This document shows, one piece after another, positions 27,789-35,901 of a stretch of 64,000 nucleotides of DNA. Below the pieces are notes generated by a model, which did no database searches, had not been told where the DNA came from, and saw only the letters and a program-made list of their open reading frames with translations. The position numbers were made by a program, and so were the translations under genes. Origin of the DNA: Micromonospora halotolerans (GTDB lineage: Bacteria > Actinomycetota > Actinomycetes > Mycobacteriales > Micromonosporaceae); contig NZ_CP134876.1 in NCBI RefSeq assembly GCF_032108445.1, positions 4,588,001 through 4,652,000 of the forward strand. Direction: 5' to 3'. Numbering within the stretch: the stretch's first letter is position 1; the number at the start of each line of letters is the position of its first letter.

Positions 27789-28606
27789 GTGATCACCGGG
27801 TACGAGGAGGCGGCGGCCAAGGCGTCCAGCTCGCCGCGCAGCTCGGCGGCGGGCGGGTAGTGGCCGTCGCGTTCGAGCAGCAGCGCCGGGGGCCGGCGGC
27901 GGTCGCACAGCTCCCGGACCAGGTCGAGCACCTCGGCGGGGACCGGGTCGGTGTGCGTGTCGTGGTAGAAGCCGCCCTGCTCGGTGCCGCCGGCCACGTG
28001 CACGTAGGCGATCCGGTCCAGTGGCAGCCGTTCCAGCAGGGCGCCCGGGTCGCCGCCCCGGTTGCGGGCGTTGGCGTGCACGTTGGCGACGTCGAGCAGC
28101 AGCAGCGCCCCGGTGGCGTCGAGGATTTCGGTGAGGAAGTCCCCCTCGTTCAGCTCGTCGTCGGGCCAGTCGAAGAGGGCGGCGATCGGCTCCAGGGCCA
28201 GCGGCACCGGCAGCTCCGCCTGCGCCCGGCGCACGTTGGCCACCACCGCGGCCACCGCCTCCCGGCTGCGCGGCAGCGGCAGCAGGTGACCGGCCTCCAG
28301 ACCGCCGGCCCGGACGAACGCGATGTGCTCGCTGACCAGCGGCGCGTCCAGCGCCGCGGCCACGCCGGCCAGGTGCGCCACCCGGGCCGGGTCGACCGGC
28401 TCGGCGCCGCCGAGGGAGAGCTTCACCCCGTGAGGTACGACCGTGACGCCCCGCGCGCGCAGCTCGGCGAGGCCGTCGGGGAGCGGCCCGGCGGGAGCGA
28501 CCGTCTCGGCGACCACCTCGACGAAGCGCAGCCCGGGCAGGCCGGCCACGAAGCCGGCGATCTCCGGCCGCCAGCCGATGCCCACACCGGACGGTCCGGC
28601 CGTCAT
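27785..28606 (-). CDS. DUF692 / MNIO-family multinuclear non-heme iron enzyme
   Basis: A 273-residue TIM-barrel protein of the DUF692 (MNIO) family, the family of MbnB and TglH, which oxidatively modify cysteines in peptides. Candidate metal ligands are His59 ([10 protein letters not shown]), His94 and His107 (SEHIAF, GHLLPLP), Glu139 (LALEPI), Asp172, Asn175 and His177 ([12 protein letters not shown]), His203 (VHVAGG), His215 and His218 (YHDTHTDP). The gene is sandwiched, with four-base overlaps on both sides, between a membrane protein with a Gly/Cys tail and a partner protein, which makes that tail the obvious substrate candidate. Confidence 0.9.
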   Translation of the reverse strand: MTAGPSGVGIGWRPEIAGFVAGLPGLRFVEVVAETVAPAGPLPDGLAELRARGVTVVPHGVKLSLGGAEPVDPARVAHLAGVAAALDAPLVSEHIAFVRAGGLEAGHLLPLPRSREAVAAVVANVRRAQAELPVPLALEPIAALFDWPDDELNEGDFLTEILDATGALLLLDVANVHANARNRGGDPGALLERLPLDRIAYVHVAGGTEQGGFYHDTHTDPVPAEVLDLVRELCDRRRPPALLLERDGHYPPAAELRGELDALAAASSYPVIT

Positions 28607-29523
28607 CCGCCGCACCCGCCACCGCCGCCGCAGCCGCCACCGCCGCCGCAGGAGCTGCCCCCGCCGCAGGAGCTCCCGCCCGCGTCGGAGCTGCCGCCGC
28701 CGCAGGAACTGCCCGAGCTGCCGCCCGACCCCATGGCCTGGCGCTGGATCTCGGCCTGCTCCGAGAAGCCCGGGTCCATGCTCCAGAGGGTGGCCGTGCC
28801 GAACAGCGCGACGCCCATGGCCGCGTCGGACGGGCCGTAGGTGGCGTACGCCGGTGCGGCGGCGGGGCGCAGCCAGGTGTGCTGGCGGCGCAGCTCGCGC
28901 AGCTCCCGGTCGGCCGCCCGGGTGCGCCACGGCACCCGCTGGAGCAGCGGGAACGCGATGAAGAGCGGCACGAGGGTGAGCAGCAGCCAGCCGGCGGGCC
29001 GGCCGTTGGAGATGCCGACGAAGGCCCGGACGAAGCCGACCGCCACCAGGGCCCCGAGGAGCAGCGAGCCGCGGCGCAGCGTCGCCCGCCGTTCCTTGTC
29101 CAGTGCCAGGCCACGGCGCACGAGCCCGTCGCCCAGCTCGTCGAGGGCGCGCCGGACCCACTCGTCCTGCGCCAGCTCCCGGGAGCGCAGCCCGCGGCCG
29201 GCCGCGTGGTGGATTGCCTGGTCCAGCGGGGTGAGCCCGGCCGGCAGCGGGCCGCCGGTGGTGAGCCGCCGGTCCGGGCGTACGCCGACCGCGCCGGCAC
29301 GGCGCAGGCCGCCGAGCGCGGTCCAGACGGCGAGCTGGTCGCCCCCGTTGAGGTACGCGACCTGCTGCGGCCCGAGCGGCCCACCGCCCTGCACCGGGGT
29401 GCCAGCCAGCGCGCGCCAGCGGTACACGAGGGTGCCGGCGACCAGCACGACGGCCGCCACGAGGTACCAACGGAGGAAGACGGGGCCGGGGATGCCCCAG
29501 GTGTCGCCCGCGAGGACGGTCAT
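28603..29523 (-). CDS. TIGR04222-type membrane protein with Gly/Cys-rich C-terminal tail
   Basis: A 306-residue membrane protein. One hydrophobic helix lies near residues 15-37 and two near 160-205; the rest between them is soluble and Arg-rich. The last 45 residues are Gly, Ser and Cys, with Cys at 274, 286, 292, 298 and 304, so the last four are exactly six apart. This matches the TIGR04222 domain family. Cys-rich tails beside MNIO genes are typical modification substrates, and here the tail would be membrane-tethered, perhaps for metal binding. Start at ATG 29523 has AGGAG five bases upstream. It overlaps DUF692 by four bases. Confidence 0.88.
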   Translation of the reverse strand: MTVLAGDTWGIPGPVFLRWYLVAAVVLVAGTLVYRWRALAGTPVQGGGPLGPQQVAYLNGGDQLAVWTALGGLRRAGAVGVRPDRRLTTGGPLPAGLTPLDQAIHHAAGRGLRSRELAQDEWVRRALDELGDGLVRRGLALDKERRATLRRGSLLLGALVAVGFVRAFVGISNGRPAGWLLLTLVPLFIAFPLLQRVPWRTRAADRELRELRRQHTWLRPAAAPAYATYGPSDAAMGVALFGTATLWSMDPGFSEQAEIQRQAMGSGGSSGSSCGGGSSDAGGSSCGGGSSCGGGGGCGGGGGCGG

Positions 29524-29624
29524 GCTCTGCTCCTGTCGCGAGGGGTCGCGGCTCATTGTGGAGCAGGTCCGCCAGGGGTGATCTCCCCGAGCGGCCGAGT
29601 TACCGGACCGATATCCGCGGCGGG

Positions 29625-30197
29625 TCAGTGCCGGCGGACGGCCTCCTCGACCAGGTCGAGCACCCGGCCCAGGTCACCGGCGGGACGGCCCATCGCCAGG
29701 TGCAGCACCAGCCCGTCGTACGCCAGCTCCAGGAACTGGGCCAGCACGTCGATCGGCACGTCGTCGCGGAGCACCCCGGCCTCGCGCTGCCGCAGCAGGC
29801 GCTCCCGGGTGGCCTCGGCGATCGCGGCCGAGCGTTCCGCCCAGCGCCGGGCGAACGCGGGGTCGGTGCGCAGGCGCCGGGAGACCTCGAGCTGGCTGCC
29901 GAGCCAGCCGGTGGTGTCCGGGGAGACCGCCCGGGCCAGCAGGTCCCGCATCACCTGGACCAGGCCGTTGCGGGCCACGGTCTCCACCATGATCGCGGCG
30001 TCGTCCTCGGCCACGGCGAGGAAGAGCGAGTCCTTGTCCCGGAAGTGGTGGAAGATCGCGCCCCGGGAGAGCCCGGTGGCCTCCTCCAGCCGACGGACCG
30101 TGGCACCCTCGTAGCCGTGCCGGGCGAAACACGCTCGTGCGGCGCCGAGGATCTCCTGCCGGCGCGCGTCGAGCTGGTCCTGGCTTACTCTGGGCAC
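29625..30197 (-). CDS. acnR: AcnR-like TetR-family regulator
   Basis: A 190-residue TetR regulator. Its DNA-binding domain (RRQEILGAARACFARHGYEG and ATVRRLEEATGLSRGAIFHH) closely resembles AcnR, the aconitase repressor of corynebacteria. The C-terminal part (PIDVLAQFLELAYDGLVLH) is also AcnR-like. In relatives acnR sits beside the aconitase gene; here acn is 25 kb away, but both promoters carry the same operator-like sequence (see 30231-30249 and 58516-58534). GTG start at 30197. It diverges from the nitrilase-like gene, and probably represses itself. Confidence 0.8.
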   Translation of the reverse strand: MPRVSQDQLDARRQEILGAARACFARHGYEGATVRRLEEATGLSRGAIFHHFRDKDSLFLAVAEDDAAIMVETVARNGLVQVMRDLLARAVSPDTTGWLGSQLEVSRRLRTDPAFARRWAERSAAIAEATRERLLRQREAGVLRDDVPIDVLAQFLELAYDGLVLHLAMGRPAGDLGRVLDLVEEAVRRH

Positions 30198-30230
30198 GTC
30201 ACGATCGTTGCAGGTGGACCCGGTCGATGC

Positions 30231-30249
30231 AAACCGTACGTACGGCTTG
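30231..30249. promoter_or_regulatory. Putative AcnR operator in front of the TetR and nitrilase genes
   Basis: AAACCGTACGTACGGCTTG contains the perfect palindrome CCGTACGTACGG (30234-30245). It lies 34 bases upstream of the TetR GTG and 54 upstream of the nitrilase-like gene. A 17-of-19 match stands in front of aconitase at 58516-58534. A second inverted repeat, ATGCG-GTTT-CGCAT (30252-30265), lies beside it. Confidence 0.65.
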
Positions 30250-30302
30250 AGATGCGGTTTCGCATGATCGACCCGGCCGGTCGCGCCGGTTACGATCCTC
30301 CG

Positions 30303-31157
30303 GTGACCGAGGCCGTGCCCCTGCCCACCCGTCCGCTGACCGTGGCCACCGTGCAGGCCGAGCCCGTCCCGGGTGACGTCGCCGGCAACGCCGCCCTGGC
30401 CGCCCGCCTCGTCGGCCGGGCCGCCGGCGCCCGGGTCGTGGTGCTGCCCGAGCTGTTCCTGCCGGCGTACCACCCGCCGACCCTGGGCGCCGACCCGACC
30501 GGCACCGACGTGGCCGCCGACCCCGAGGGGCGGGTCGACGACGCGCGGCTGGACCCGCTGCGCGCGGCCGCTCGCGACGGCGGGGCGAGCGTGGTGATCG
30601 GCGCGGCGGTCCGCCATCCCGACCGGCGGCGCACGATCTCCTCCCTGCTGGTCGACCCGACCGGCGCGGTCACCGCCGCGTACGACAAGCAGCAGCTCTG
30701 GAGCGGCGAGCGCGAGCTGTTCGACGCCGGCCGGCGGGGCGCCTCGCTGCTGGTCGACGGCTGGCTGCTCGGCCTCGGCATCTGCTACGACGGCTGCTTC
30801 CCGGAGCACGGCCGGGCCGCCGCCCTCGCCGGCGCGCACGGCTACCTCTGCCCGAGCGGCTACCTGGCCGGCTCCGAGCACCGCCGCGACCTCTACTACG
30901 CGGCGCGCGCCCTGGACAACACCATGTTCGTGGTCTTCGCCAACGCCGTGGGCGGCGCGGACCCGTGGCGGTTCAACGGCGGCGCCGCCGTCTACGAGCC
31001 GGAGGGCCGGCCGCTGGCCCGGGGCGCGGACACCGGCGAGGAGGTGCTGGTGGCGACCCTCGACCCGGCCGCCCTCGACGCCACCCGCACCGCACACACG
31101 ATGCTCACCGACCGGCTGCCCGACCAGGGGCTCGCCCGAACGACGCTCGTCGGCTGA
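30303..31157 (+). CDS. Carbon-nitrogen hydrolase (nitrilase superfamily)
   Basis: A 284-residue nitrilase-fold enzyme. The Glu-Lys-Cys triad is visible: Glu in VVLPELFLPAY, Lys in AAYDKQQLWSGERE and Cys in LGLGICYDGCFPE. These enzymes hydrolyse amides, nitriles or N-carbamoyl compounds; the substrate is unknown. GTG at 30303 begins the conserved part and diverges from the AcnR-like gene with a shared regulatory region. Confidence 0.88.
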   Translation: MTEAVPLPTRPLTVATVQAEPVPGDVAGNAALAARLVGRAAGARVVVLPELFLPAYHPPTLGADPTGTDVAADPEGRVDDARLDPLRAAARDGGASVVIGAAVRHPDRRRTISSLLVDPTGAVTAAYDKQQLWSGERELFDAGRRGASLLVDGWLLGLGICYDGCFPEHGRAAALAGAHGYLCPSGYLAGSEHRRDLYYAARALDNTMFVVFANAVGGADPWRFNGGAAVYEPEGRPLARGADTGEEVLVATLDPAALDATRTAHTMLTDRLPDQGLARTTLVG

Positions 31158-31212
31158 CGGCCTGGTGCCCTCGGCCCTGTCGGTGGCGCACCCCGTCCCG
31201 TAGGGTGCCCGA

Positions 31213-31857
31213 GTGCCGTTGCTCCTGCTCGATCTGGACAACACCCTGCTCGACCGCGAGGGGCCGTTCCGCGCCTGGGGTGAGCGGTTCCTGGACAGCA
31301 TCGGCGCGCCGCCCAGCGACATCGAGTGGTTGCTCTCCGTCGACGCCGACGGCCTGACCGACCGCTGGGACGTCGCCGACGCGATCCGCGACCGCTACGA
31401 GGTGCGCATCCCCTCGATCGACCTGGTCGAGGAGCTGCACGACGGCGTGGTGGCGTTCACCCGCCTGGACCCGCTGGTGGCCTGCGCGCTGCGGATCGCC
31501 GACGACGCCGGCTGGGTGCCCGTGGTGGTCACCAACGGCACGTCCCGGCAGGAAGAGGCGAAGATCCGCCGGACCGGGCTGGACCGCTACATCGCCGACT
31601 GGGTGATCTCCGAGGAGGCCGGGGTCAGCAAGCCCAACCCGCGTATCTTCGCGCTGGCCGCCCAGCGGGCCCGGATGCCGCTGCGCGGGGCCTGGGTGAT
31701 CGGTGACAGCCCGGAGGCGGACATCGGCGGCGCGACCGCGGTCGGGCTGCCCAGCGTCTGGCTGCACCGGGGGCGCCGCTGGTCGGACACCCGGTTCGCG
31801 CCCACCCGCACGGTGGACGGGCTGATCGCCGCGGTGGCCGCCGTCCTGGCCGGCTGA
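31213..31857 (+). CDS. HAD-superfamily hydrolase (phosphatase-like)
   Basis: A 214-residue HAD hydrolase. Motif I is LLDLDNTLLD at the N-terminus, motif II VVTNGTSR, motif III Lys in GVSKPNPRIF and motif IV GDSPEADIGG. The cap between motifs I and II is helical. It is likely a small phosphomonoesterase, substrate unknown. GTG start at 31213, 55 bases after the nitrilase-like gene on the same strand. Confidence 0.88.
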   Translation: MPLLLLDLDNTLLDREGPFRAWGERFLDSIGAPPSDIEWLLSVDADGLTDRWDVADAIRDRYEVRIPSIDLVEELHDGVVAFTRLDPLVACALRIADDAGWVPVVVTNGTSRQEEAKIRRTGLDRYIADWVISEEAGVSKPNPRIFALAAQRARMPLRGAWVIGDSPEADIGGATAVGLPSVWLHRGRRWSDTRFAPTRTVDGLIAAVAAVLAG

Positions 31858-32018
31858 GCGGAAATTCGGTTGACCCGTCCGCGGCCGCCCGTGACCATGG
31901 TGCGGCGCGAGGGCGCAGCCGGGCGGTGCCCGGTCGAGGAGAGGAGGTCGGTCATGGCCGTCTTTGCAGGGTCGAACCACCTGCCTCCACCAGCCTCGAT
32001 CGAAGGACCGATCCACCC

Positions 32019-32948
32019 GTGCGCGATCACGACTTCCCGGCGCCGCAGCGCCGTGGCCGCGGCAAGAGCCGCTTCGACGACGACGAATCCACCTTCCTGA
32101 AGCGCGGCCGGCACACCGAGCCGGTCCTCACCGACCCCGACGCCGAGCCGGACGCGGAGGACAGCTGGTCCTCCTGGGACCAGGCCGTGCACGGGCCCGA
32201 GCCCCACCCGCAGTGGCTGGTCACCGAGCTGGCCGCGAAGGACACCGAGCTGGGGGTGCTGAAGACCGGCAAGGAGGCGGACGTCCACCTGGTCCGCCGT
32301 GCCGTGCCGGACACCGGCCGGGGCTGCCTGCTGGCGGCCAAGCGGTACCGGGATCCCCAGCACCGCCTCTTCCACCGCGACGCCGGCTACCTGGAGGGGC
32401 GCCGGGTCCGCCGCTCACGGGAGATGCGGGCCATGGCCGGCCGGACCTCGTTCGGCCGGCAGATGATCGCCGGGCAGTGGGCGGCCGCCGAGTTCGCCGC
32501 GCTCGCCCGGCTCTGGGAGATCGGCGCCGCCTCCGGGCGGATCGCCGTGCCCTACCCGGTGCAGCTGCTCGGCACCGAGCTGATGCTGGAGTTCGTCGGT
32601 GACGCCGAGGCGGGCCAGGCCGCGCCCCGGCTGGCCCAGCTCCGACCCGAGGGCGCCGAGCTGCGCGACCTGTGGGAGCAACTGGTCGACGCCCTGGTGG
32701 TGCTGGCCCGCGCCGGATACGCCCACGGCGACCTGTCCCCGTACAACCTGCTGGTGCACGCCGGGCGGCTGGTCATGATCGACCTGCCGCAGGTGGTCGA
32801 CGTGGTGGCCAACCCGCAGGGGGCCGAGTTCCTGGGCCGGGACGTCCGGGTGGTGGGCACCTGGTTCACCGCCCGCGGCCTGCCCGCCTCGGAGACCGAT
32901 CCGGAGGCGCTGACCGAGGTGCTGTTGCGGGAGGCGGGCCTCCGCTGA
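32019..32948 (+). CDS. RIO-type protein kinase
   Basis: A 309-residue RIO1-like kinase. After an acidic, disordered N-terminus (about 60 residues), it shows the RIO ATP-binding segment GVLKTGKEADVHLV, the catalytic Lys in LLAAKRYRD, the loop GYAHGDLSPYNLLVH and the metal-binding Asp in VMIDLPQVVD. Bacterial RIO kinases are serine kinases of unknown role. GTG 32019 is preceded by GAAGGA; the frame is open further upstream, but the extension lacks conserved residues. Confidence 0.9.
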   Translation: MRDHDFPAPQRRGRGKSRFDDDESTFLKRGRHTEPVLTDPDAEPDAEDSWSSWDQAVHGPEPHPQWLVTELAAKDTELGVLKTGKEADVHLVRRAVPDTGRGCLLAAKRYRDPQHRLFHRDAGYLEGRRVRRSREMRAMAGRTSFGRQMIAGQWAAAEFAALARLWEIGAASGRIAVPYPVQLLGTELMLEFVGDAEAGQAAPRLAQLRPEGAELRDLWEQLVDALVVLARAGYAHGDLSPYNLLVHAGRLVMIDLPQVVDVVANPQGAEFLGRDVRVVGTWFTARGLPASETDPEALTEVLLREAGLR

Positions 32949-33020
32949 GCGCGCCGCCGGGTCCCGGGCGGGTGGCGGCCCGCCCGGGACGCGGCGCGGC
33001 GGTCCACCGCCGGCCCGGCG

Positions 33021-33269
33021 TCACTGGAGGTAGCGCTCGACCTCGGTCACCGGACGCTCGCCCTGGGCGTCGGGGTCACCGTGCGTCCGGCGCGCCGCCC
33101 GGCGGCGACGGAGCAGGTCCCAGCACTGGTCGAGGTGCTCCTCCAGGGCCCGCAGCCGCTCCCGGGCCTCGTCGTCGGTGCCGGTCTCGTGCTCCTGTGC
33201 GGCCGCGCGCAGCCGGTGCTCCTCGTCGACGAGTTCGGAGATCCGGCTCAGGATGGTCTTGTCGTCCAT
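33021..33269 (-). CDS. DUF2630-family small protein
   Basis: An 82-residue, highly charged helical protein. MDDKTILSRISELVDEEHRL at the N-terminus and ALEEHLDQCWDLLRRRRA in the middle are the conserved DUF2630 pattern; the tail is variable and acidic. It is predicted to be a coiled-coil or helical hairpin of unknown function. It converges on the RIO kinase gene. Confidence 0.82.
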   Translation of the reverse strand: MDDKTILSRISELVDEEHRLRAAAQEHETGTDDEARERLRALEEHLDQCWDLLRRRRAARRTHGDPDAQGERPVTEVERYLQ

Positions 33270-33640
33270 GCCCGAAGCTTGGCACAGGGGGCGAGCACGC
33301 GCCCGCGTTCTCCCCAGCCGGCCGGGAGGAGTTGACCGCTCCGGCCCACCGGCTGGGCGGCGGACGGTTCGGGCCGGTCGCGGCCGGCGGGTGGCCGGCG
33401 AGGGCCGGCGGACCTGCGCCGGAAGCCGGCAGGAAACTCCACTGTGGATGTCCGGGCGCGCCGGAAGGCCTACGGCGTGACGCAAATCCCACCCGCTCCA
33501 TTGTCGACAGCGGGATTGTTGTGGAGTGAGATATTTTCCTGTCCGCCTTTTTATCCGCCGTTCAGGATGGCATGCTCGCGGGCAACGTCACGGGTCATGA
33601 CGGTGTCGCGACCCTGAGTAGGACTGGGGGAGCCATTCAC
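33270..33640. other. Intergenic region upstream of the terpene cluster
   Basis: This 371-base gap between divergent genes holds no convincing coding frame. GC-rich up to about 33490, it then has an AT-rich patch (33510-33560, including TGAGATATTTT and CTTTTTATCC) that stands out strongly from the surroundings and is the likely promoter region of the downstream P450 operon. No standard -35/-10 pair with good spacing could be fixed. Confidence 0.5.
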
Positions 33641-35029
33641 GTGGACGAGTCGCAGACCGCGCCCCGGCCCACCGGGCGGCCCCACCCCGTTCCGCTGCGG
33701 CAGATCCTGCCCGGCATGCTCCGGGACCCGGCCCGCGCGCTGATCGACGTCGGCAACCGGACCGGCGGCGCGCTCGTCCGGCTCAACCTGGGGTCCTTCC
33801 GCCCCTACCTGGCCACCCACCCCCGGCACGTCCAGCACGTGCTGCGGGACCGGGCGGACAACTACGAACGGGCCGGCGACGGGCTGTTCTGGCGCCCGGT
33901 CAAGCGGCTGTTCGGCGAGGGCATCCTCGGCGAGGGCCAGATCTGGTCGGCCAGCCGCCGGATGCTCCAGCCGATGTTCACCGCGAAGCGGGTGGAGGCG
34001 CTGATCGACGGCATGGCCGACGCCATCCGGGACGCCGTCGACGAGCTGGACGAGCCGTTCCGGGCCGGCCGCCCCGTCGACATCGGCACCGAGCAGGCCC
34101 GGATCGTCAGCCAGGCGATCATGCGGGTGCTCTTCGCCGACAAGATCTCCGTGCCGGACGCGCTGCGGGTGATCGACGCGCAGGACGTCATCGCCAGCGC
34201 GGTGATTCCCCGGATCGTGGTGCCGTTCGCCCCGCTCTCCCTGCCCATGCCGGGGGACCGTCCGTTCCGCCGCGCGGTCCGCATCGTCGACGAGGTGCTC
34301 GTGCCGATCGTCCGGGAGACCCGGGCCGTGGCCGACCAGGGCGACGACATCATCTCCACGCTCTGGAAGGCCCGCACCGACGACGGGCGGCAGCTCGACG
34401 AGCGGCAGGTCCGCAACGACACCGTGGCCATGTTCGCGGCCACCACCGAGACCACCATCAACGTGCTCACCTGGGCCTGGCCCCACCTGGAGCAGCAGCC
34501 CGACGTGGCCGAGCGGCTCTACGCCGAGATCGACCGGGTGGTGGGCGACGAACCGGTGCGCCGCGAGCACCTCGCCGACCTCACCTACACCCGGATGGTC
34601 CTGGACGAGCTGCTCCGGCTCTACCCGATCGGCTGGATCATCCCGCGCCGCGCGGTGGCCGACGACGTCATCGACGGCGTGCCTATCGAGGCCGGGGCCA
34701 CCATGGTGGCCAGCCCGCTGATCACCCAGCGCATGCGGCAGTTCTGGGACCGGCCGGACGAGTTCGACCCGGAACGGTTCCGGCCCGAGCGGGTCCGCGC
34801 CCGGCACCGGTACGCCCACTTCCCGTTCGGCGGCGGCCCGCACCAGTGCCTCGGTATGTACCTGTTCTACCTGGAGGCCCAGCTCATCCTCGCCACGATG
34901 CTGAGCCGCTACCGGTTCCGGCTGCGCCGTCCCGGCGTACCCGGCTTGCGGCTGGCCGCGGCGTTGCGGCCGCGCGAGCGGGTCGAGCTGACCCTGCTGG
35001 CCGCCGAGCGGCGGGCGGAGCCGGCGTGA
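33641..35029 (+). CDS. Cytochrome P450, first gene of the terpene cluster
   Basis: A 462-residue P450. The heme-thiolate loop is FPFGGGPHQCLGMYL, the ExxR motif is in DELLRLYPIG and the oxygen-binding I-helix region reads MFAATTETTINVLTW. The sequence is of the larger CYP-type seen with bacterial terpenoid and fatty-acid P450s. It presumably oxidises the terpene made by the two cyclases that follow with four-base overlaps. GTG 33641 has GGGGGAG upstream. No ferredoxin gene is adjacent. Confidence 0.92.
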   Translation: MDESQTAPRPTGRPHPVPLRQILPGMLRDPARALIDVGNRTGGALVRLNLGSFRPYLATHPRHVQHVLRDRADNYERAGDGLFWRPVKRLFGEGILGEGQIWSASRRMLQPMFTAKRVEALIDGMADAIRDAVDELDEPFRAGRPVDIGTEQARIVSQAIMRVLFADKISVPDALRVIDAQDVIASAVIPRIVVPFAPLSLPMPGDRPFRRAVRIVDEVLVPIVRETRAVADQGDDIISTLWKARTDDGRQLDERQVRNDTVAMFAATTETTINVLTWAWPHLEQQPDVAERLYAEIDRVVGDEPVRREHLADLTYTRMVLDELLRLYPIGWIIPRRAVADDVIDGVPIEAGATMVASPLITQRMRQFWDRPDEFDPERFRPERVRARHRYAHFPFGGGPHQCLGMYLFYLEAQLILATMLSRYRFRLRRPGVPGLRLAAALRPRERVELTLLAAERRAEPA

Positions 35030-35901
35030 CCGGCGGGAAGGTGCCGGATCCGGTCGCCGCCGCGGCGGAGCAGGGGCGGGTCTGCGCGCTCGCCGCCAAG
35101 GGCCAGCGCGACCTGCAGCGGTGCGCGGCCCGGCACGCCGAGCTGTTTCCCGGCCGGCCGTTCGACGCGGCGCTGTTCAGCAGCATCGCCCTCGCGATGT
35201 CGTTCAGCGCGCCCTGGTGTACCGCCGAGGAGCTGGCGCTCACCAACCGCGCCGTGCTCTGGGGCTTCGCGGTCGACTGGCAGGTCGACCACCTGGCGGC
35301 CTCCCGGTCGGAGGTCGACCGGATCGTGAAGTCCTGCCTCGCCGTGGTCGACGGCGCCGCGCCCGACGACCCGCTGGGCCGGTTCCTCGCCGAGCTGCGC
35401 GACGACCTGGCCGCCACCCCGGCGTACGCCGAGCTGCGCGAGCCGTGGCGGGACGCGATGGCCCGCACCCTCGACGCGATGGCCCGCGAGTGGGACTGGA
35501 AGCAGGCCGACCACCCCACCCTCGCCGCATACCTGGCGAACGCCGACAACCTCGCCGCCACGGTGGTCAACGTGGCCCACTGGATCCACACCGGGGACGC
35601 CGCCACCCACCGCGAGCTGCCCCGGCTGATCGCGGTGAGCGACGAGGTCCAGCGGGCCCTGCGGCTGGTCAACGATCTCGGGACGCACCGGCGTGACCGG
35701 GAGTGGGGCGACCTCAACGCGCTCCTGCTGGTGGACGACCCGGCGGAGATCGAGCGGTGCCTGGCGGAGCAGGTCGACCACTGCCGGCGGCTGCTGGCCG
35801 ACCTGACGCCGGCCTGCCCCCGGCAGGCCGACTTCCTGGCCCGGCAGCTGGGCTTCACCAGCGGGTTCTACCGGCTCACCGACTTCTGGGGCGCCCAGTG
35901 A
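35026..35901 (+). CDS. Class I terpene synthase-like enzyme with atypical Asp-rich motif
   Basis: A 291-residue all-alpha class I terpene synthase-like protein. Near residue 83 the Asp-rich region reads WGFAVDWQVDHLA, so the first Asp of the usual DDxxD is Val. Near residue 215, NDLGTHRRDRE is a good match to the second metal-binding (NSE/DTE) motif. It probably ionises the product of the neighbouring class II cyclase. GTG start overlaps the P450 stop (GTGA), and its stop overlaps the next gene in the same way. Confidence 0.8.
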   Translation: MTGGKVPDPVAAAAEQGRVCALAAKGQRDLQRCAARHAELFPGRPFDAALFSSIALAMSFSAPWCTAEELALTNRAVLWGFAVDWQVDHLAASRSEVDRIVKSCLAVVDGAAPDDPLGRFLAELRDDLAATPAYAELREPWRDAMARTLDAMAREWDWKQADHPTLAAYLANADNLAATVVNVAHWIHTGDAATHRELPRLIAVSDEVQRALRLVNDLGTHRRDREWGDLNALLLVDDPAEIERCLAEQVDHCRRLLADLTPACPRQADFLARQLGFTSGFYRLTDFWGAQ

